Below, piece by piece: positions 13,786 through 14,974 of a stretch of 14,974 nucleotides of DNA. The stretch is from Desulfobacterales bacterium (lineage in GTDB: Bacteria > Desulfobacterota > Desulfobacteria > Desulfobacterales > JASFBJ01), in assembly GCA_030149585.1 (NCBI GenBank), contig JASFBJ010000053.1, positions 1 to 14,974 on the forward strand, written 5' to 3'. Made by a program: the position numbers and the translations under genes. The number at the start of each line of letters is the position of its first letter. Within the stretch, counting starts at the first letter, position 1. A model generated the notes under the pieces. It ran no database searches. It saw nothing but the letters and a program-made list of their open reading frames with translations, and was not told the origin of the DNA.

Positions 13786-14104
13786 ACCGTTAAATAAAAA
13801 GTTCTCCATTATCGATGAAGGCCTGACAATCGAAGGCGCTGTGAACGATCATGGTAATCTTATTGTCAAAGGCATTATAAAAGGAAGTCTTGACGGGGAA
13901 ATAATAGTCATTACTGAAGAAGGTACTGTTCTGGCCGATACCCGGGCGAAAAATTTAACAATCAGCGGCCGTTTTGAAGGTCATTTAAATGTTTCTCAAA
14001 AGCTGATAATTATGTCAAAAGGTTATTGCTCTGGAGAAATTGTCTGCCGGGATCTGGTAGTGGAAACAGGTGGAATACTTGACGCCAGGATAAGTCGGCT
14101 TTGA
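13769..14104 (+). CDS. Bactofilin (polymer-forming cytoskeletal protein)
   Basis: Bactofilins form nucleotide-independent filaments, often membrane-associated, that localise peptidoglycan enzymes and shape cells. The 111-aa protein has the family's right-handed beta-helix pattern of about 17-residue turns with G and hydrophobic positions: GLTIEGAVNDHGNLIVKG, IIKGSLDGEIIVITEEG, NLTISGRFEGHLNVSQKL, YCSGEIVCRDLVVETGG. The N-terminal tail (1-11) is short and basic. It overlaps the membrane-protein gene by 17 bp and follows the transpeptidase, the usual envelope context. An AGGG lies roughly ten bases before the ATG. The stop is six bases ahead of the 14110 repeat. Family names such as bacA or bacM cannot be assigned from this alone. 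Confidence 0.9.
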   Translation: MKFLNKPLNKKFSIIDEGLTIEGAVNDHGNLIVKGIIKGSLDGEIIVITEEGTVLADTRAKNLTISGRFEGHLNVSQKLIIMSKGYCSGEIVCRDLVVETGGILDARISRL

Positions 14105-14109
14105 TCATA

Positions 14110-14148
14110 TAGATTGTCACATAATAAATTTAGGAACGAGGACGAAAT
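14110..14148 (+). repeat. Second copy of the A and B repeat motifs
   Basis: Positions 14110-14132 are identical over 23 bp to 169-191. The next stretch, TTAGGAACGAGGACGAAAT (14130-14148), matches the minus strand of 299-317 with one mismatch. Here A and B are joined directly in the order A-B, whereas at the left they are separated, and on the minus strand the order is B-A. It starts six bases after the bactofilin stop codon. Confidence 0.75.
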
Positions 14149-14330
14149 CTGCGTTTATTCTGCATCATATTTACTTTAATATCGTAATAAGTGTAAAACT
14201 TTGTCAGCAAATGTAATATGTGTACTAAATATATATTTTATACGGATTTTGTTGTTTGATATAACAATATGCGTAAAAAAGTGCAACCTATATGCGTAAA
14301 TAATATATACTTTTTTACACTTATTGCTCT
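14149..14330. other. AT-rich spacer with repeats before the cassette
   Basis: No gene is seen here. AATAAGTGTAAAA (14186-14198) and TTTTACACTTATT (14313-14325) are perfect 13-bp inverted repeats 114 bp apart; the right one ends six bases before the cassette core site. TATGCGTAAA occurs twice in direct orientation (14268-14277, 14291-14300). GTACTAAATA (14222-14231) and TATTTTATAC (14234-14243) form an imperfect dyad. No ACCTAAC-type partner exists for the GTTAGGT at 14331, so the region does not look like a normal attC. It could be an attI-like or secondary insertion site; that is an inference. Confidence 0.5.
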
Positions 14331-14337
14331 GTTAGGT
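14331..14337 (+). other. Upstream cassette core site (GTTRRRY)
   Basis: GTTAGGT fits the integron recombination consensus GTTRRRY and equals the downstream core at 14945-14951. It is followed at once by the ribosome site of the cassette gene. No inverse core is present within 140 bp upstream. Confidence 0.75.
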
Positions 14338-14945
14338 GGCAAAGGAGGTTATGAAAATGTTGGAAGGACTTTGGTCGATTTTGTGCGTCATGATTGGGTT
14401 TGGCTTGGCCGAGCTCACTCAACTATTCAAGGCATGGCGGATTGAGCATTCATTGCGTTTGGGCTTGGTGGCAGAATTAGAGACCCTCGGGCGGATGATT
14501 CCGCACAAAGTGAATGTGATTTCGCAGGCCGAGACAGCCTTAAAATCATCACGTATTATGAATACATCGAGTACGCATTTTCCTGACCATATCTACCACC
14601 GAATTCTTGAAACTGCTCCAGACGTACTAAGCGGAGCTGAGAGAGACTGCTTACATATCTTGTATGAGAGGCTGCGAATCACTGATCAGATGATGGACGG
14701 TCTCGAGGAGCGCTTTCACCAAATCTCGGCAACACATTCCGTCGAAATCGCAGTTCGTGGAACAGCAGGAGCTCTGGACGATCTCAAAGCCGGCCTCAGT
14801 CATAGCGGAGATCTCGCTAATTCTGTAATAAAGGGTAACCCAATTGATGTGTATGCCTCTGGACAGGCCACCTAACCAGGCTAATGCAGCCGACGCAAAA
14901 AGCCGCGCGGCTGATTAGCGGCGAACCCCGCAGTTAAAGAATAGG
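14332..14945 (+). mobile_element. Complete integron gene cassette, no integrase in view
   Basis: The segment is bounded by two GTTAGGT core sites (14331-14337 and 14945-14951). Cutting each between G and TT, as integron integrases do, gives a 614-bp cassette. It holds one gene reading toward the attC site. The 5' boundary GTTAGGTGGC (14331-14340) is the exact reverse complement of GCCACCTAAC (14867-14876). This is what is expected when cassette ends join to rebuild attC in the free circle. G+C is clearly higher than in the adjoining spacer and host genes. No intI lies between the bactofilin gene and the cassette; whether more cassettes follow cannot be seen. Confidence 0.85.
14357..14875 (+). 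CDS. Unknown membrane-anchored integron cassette protein
   Basis: I do not recognise a family. AAAGGAGG (14341-14348) is a near-perfect ribosome site; ATG 14357 lies eight bases beyond it and gives 172 aa. ATG 14351 is too close to the site, and GTG 14336 lies ahead of it. One hydrophobic N-terminal segment (about 5-22) includes ILCVMIGFGLAEL. The remainder is charged and helical with no cysteine pair, zinc motif or nucleotide-binding motif that I can name: RLGLVAELETLGRMIP near 34-49, then ERDCLHILYERLRITDQMMD, and a weaker C-terminus rich in A, G and S. The stop TAA (14873-14875) is inside the attC core ACCTAAC, the compact layout usual for cassettes. Codon use differs from the neighbours, with more C- and G-ending codons. 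Confidence 0.8.
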   Translation: MLEGLWSILCVMIGFGLAELTQLFKAWRIEHSLRLGLVAELETLGRMIPHKVNVISQAETALKSSRIMNTSSTHFPDHIYHRILETAPDVLSGAERDCLHILYERLRITDQMMDGLEERFHQISATHSVEIAVRGTAGALDDLKAGLSHSGDLANSVIKGNPIDVYASGQAT

Positions 14946-14951
14946 TTAGGT
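14870..14951 (+). other. attC recombination site (59-base element)
   Basis: The outer cores ACCTAAC (14870-14876, RYYYAAC) and GTTAGGT (14945-14951, GTTRRRY) are perfect complements. The inner stem pairs GCTAAT (14880-14885) with ATTAGC (14914-14919), CAGCCG (14887-14892) with CGGCTG (14908-14913), and CGC (14894-14896) with GCG (14905-14907). G14886 and A14893 are left unpaired on the same arm, the two extrahelical bases that orient attC single-strand recombination. The terminal loop is 8 nt. The spacer between stem and cores is lopsided: 2 nt on one side (14878-14879) and 24 nt on the other (14920-14943). Confidence 0.88.
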
Positions 14952-14974
14952 AACATTGGATTACAGGCAATTTT

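Noticed and set aside
14149..14330. Spacer considered as a retron-type RNA, CRISPR leader or small gene
   Set aside because: No reverse transcriptase, no regularly spaced repeats and no open frame with a ribosome site.
14933..14939. GTTAAAG considered as the downstream attC core
   Set aside because: It ends in G rather than Y and does not complement ACCTAAC, whereas GTTAGGT at 14945 does so perfectly.

Overview
The window looks like a chromosomal segment of an AT-rich Gram-negative bacterium, most likely a Desulfobacterota (Desulfobacterales-like) anaerobe. This rests on a type-B succinate dehydrogenase/fumarate reductase operon with a single di-heme cytochrome b subunit, a complete Tol-Pal locus, ruvCAB and a bactofilin module. 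The assignment is an inference from gene content and protein character; no 16S or other marker is present.

Layout. Positions 1-313 hold no gene but carry a GC-rich REP-like hairpin (1-51) and a composite AT-rich repeat (169-317) that runs into the last codons of sdhB. Positions 314-3703 (minus strand) are sdhC-sdhA-sdhB, the membrane-bound succinate:quinone oxidoreductase. A divergent intergenic region (3704-3985) carries a large two-part palindrome and candidate promoters for both directions. From 3986 to 9166 (plus strand) lies tolQ-tolR-tolA-tolB-pal-cpoB, the envelope-constriction machine, with a 15-bp hairpin between tolB and pal and a near-perfect intrinsic terminator between pal and cpoB. 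Then come ruvC-ruvA-ruvB (9324-11601, Holliday-junction processing), and an envelope/cytoskeleton module: an L,D-transpeptidase-like protein (11628-12785), a single-pass coiled-coil membrane protein of unknown function (12736-13785) and a bactofilin (13769-14104), the last three with overlapping or closely packed reading frames.

Right end. About 230 bp of AT-rich, repeat-bearing DNA follows the bactofilin gene. Then the composition changes and a complete integron gene cassette appears: a GTTAGGT core site (14331-14337), a 172-aa unknown membrane-anchored protein whose stop codon lies in the next core site, and a well-formed attC site (14870-14951) with paired ACCTAAC/GTTAGGT ends and a long stem with two one-sided extrahelical bases. 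No integrase gene is visible on either side, so this is either an integrase-less cassette (CALIN-like), a cassette inserted at a secondary site, or the first cassette of an array that continues to the right. A 23-bp sequence lying just after the bactofilin gene also occurs, in direct orientation, at 169-191, so two copies of the repeat bracket the whole conserved gene block.

Working together: Tol-Pal, CpoB, the L,D-transpeptidase and the bactofilin module all act on the cell envelope and peptidoglycan; sdh and ruv are housekeeping neighbours. The accessory, recently acquired part is the cassette at the right end plus the repeat elements at both ends.
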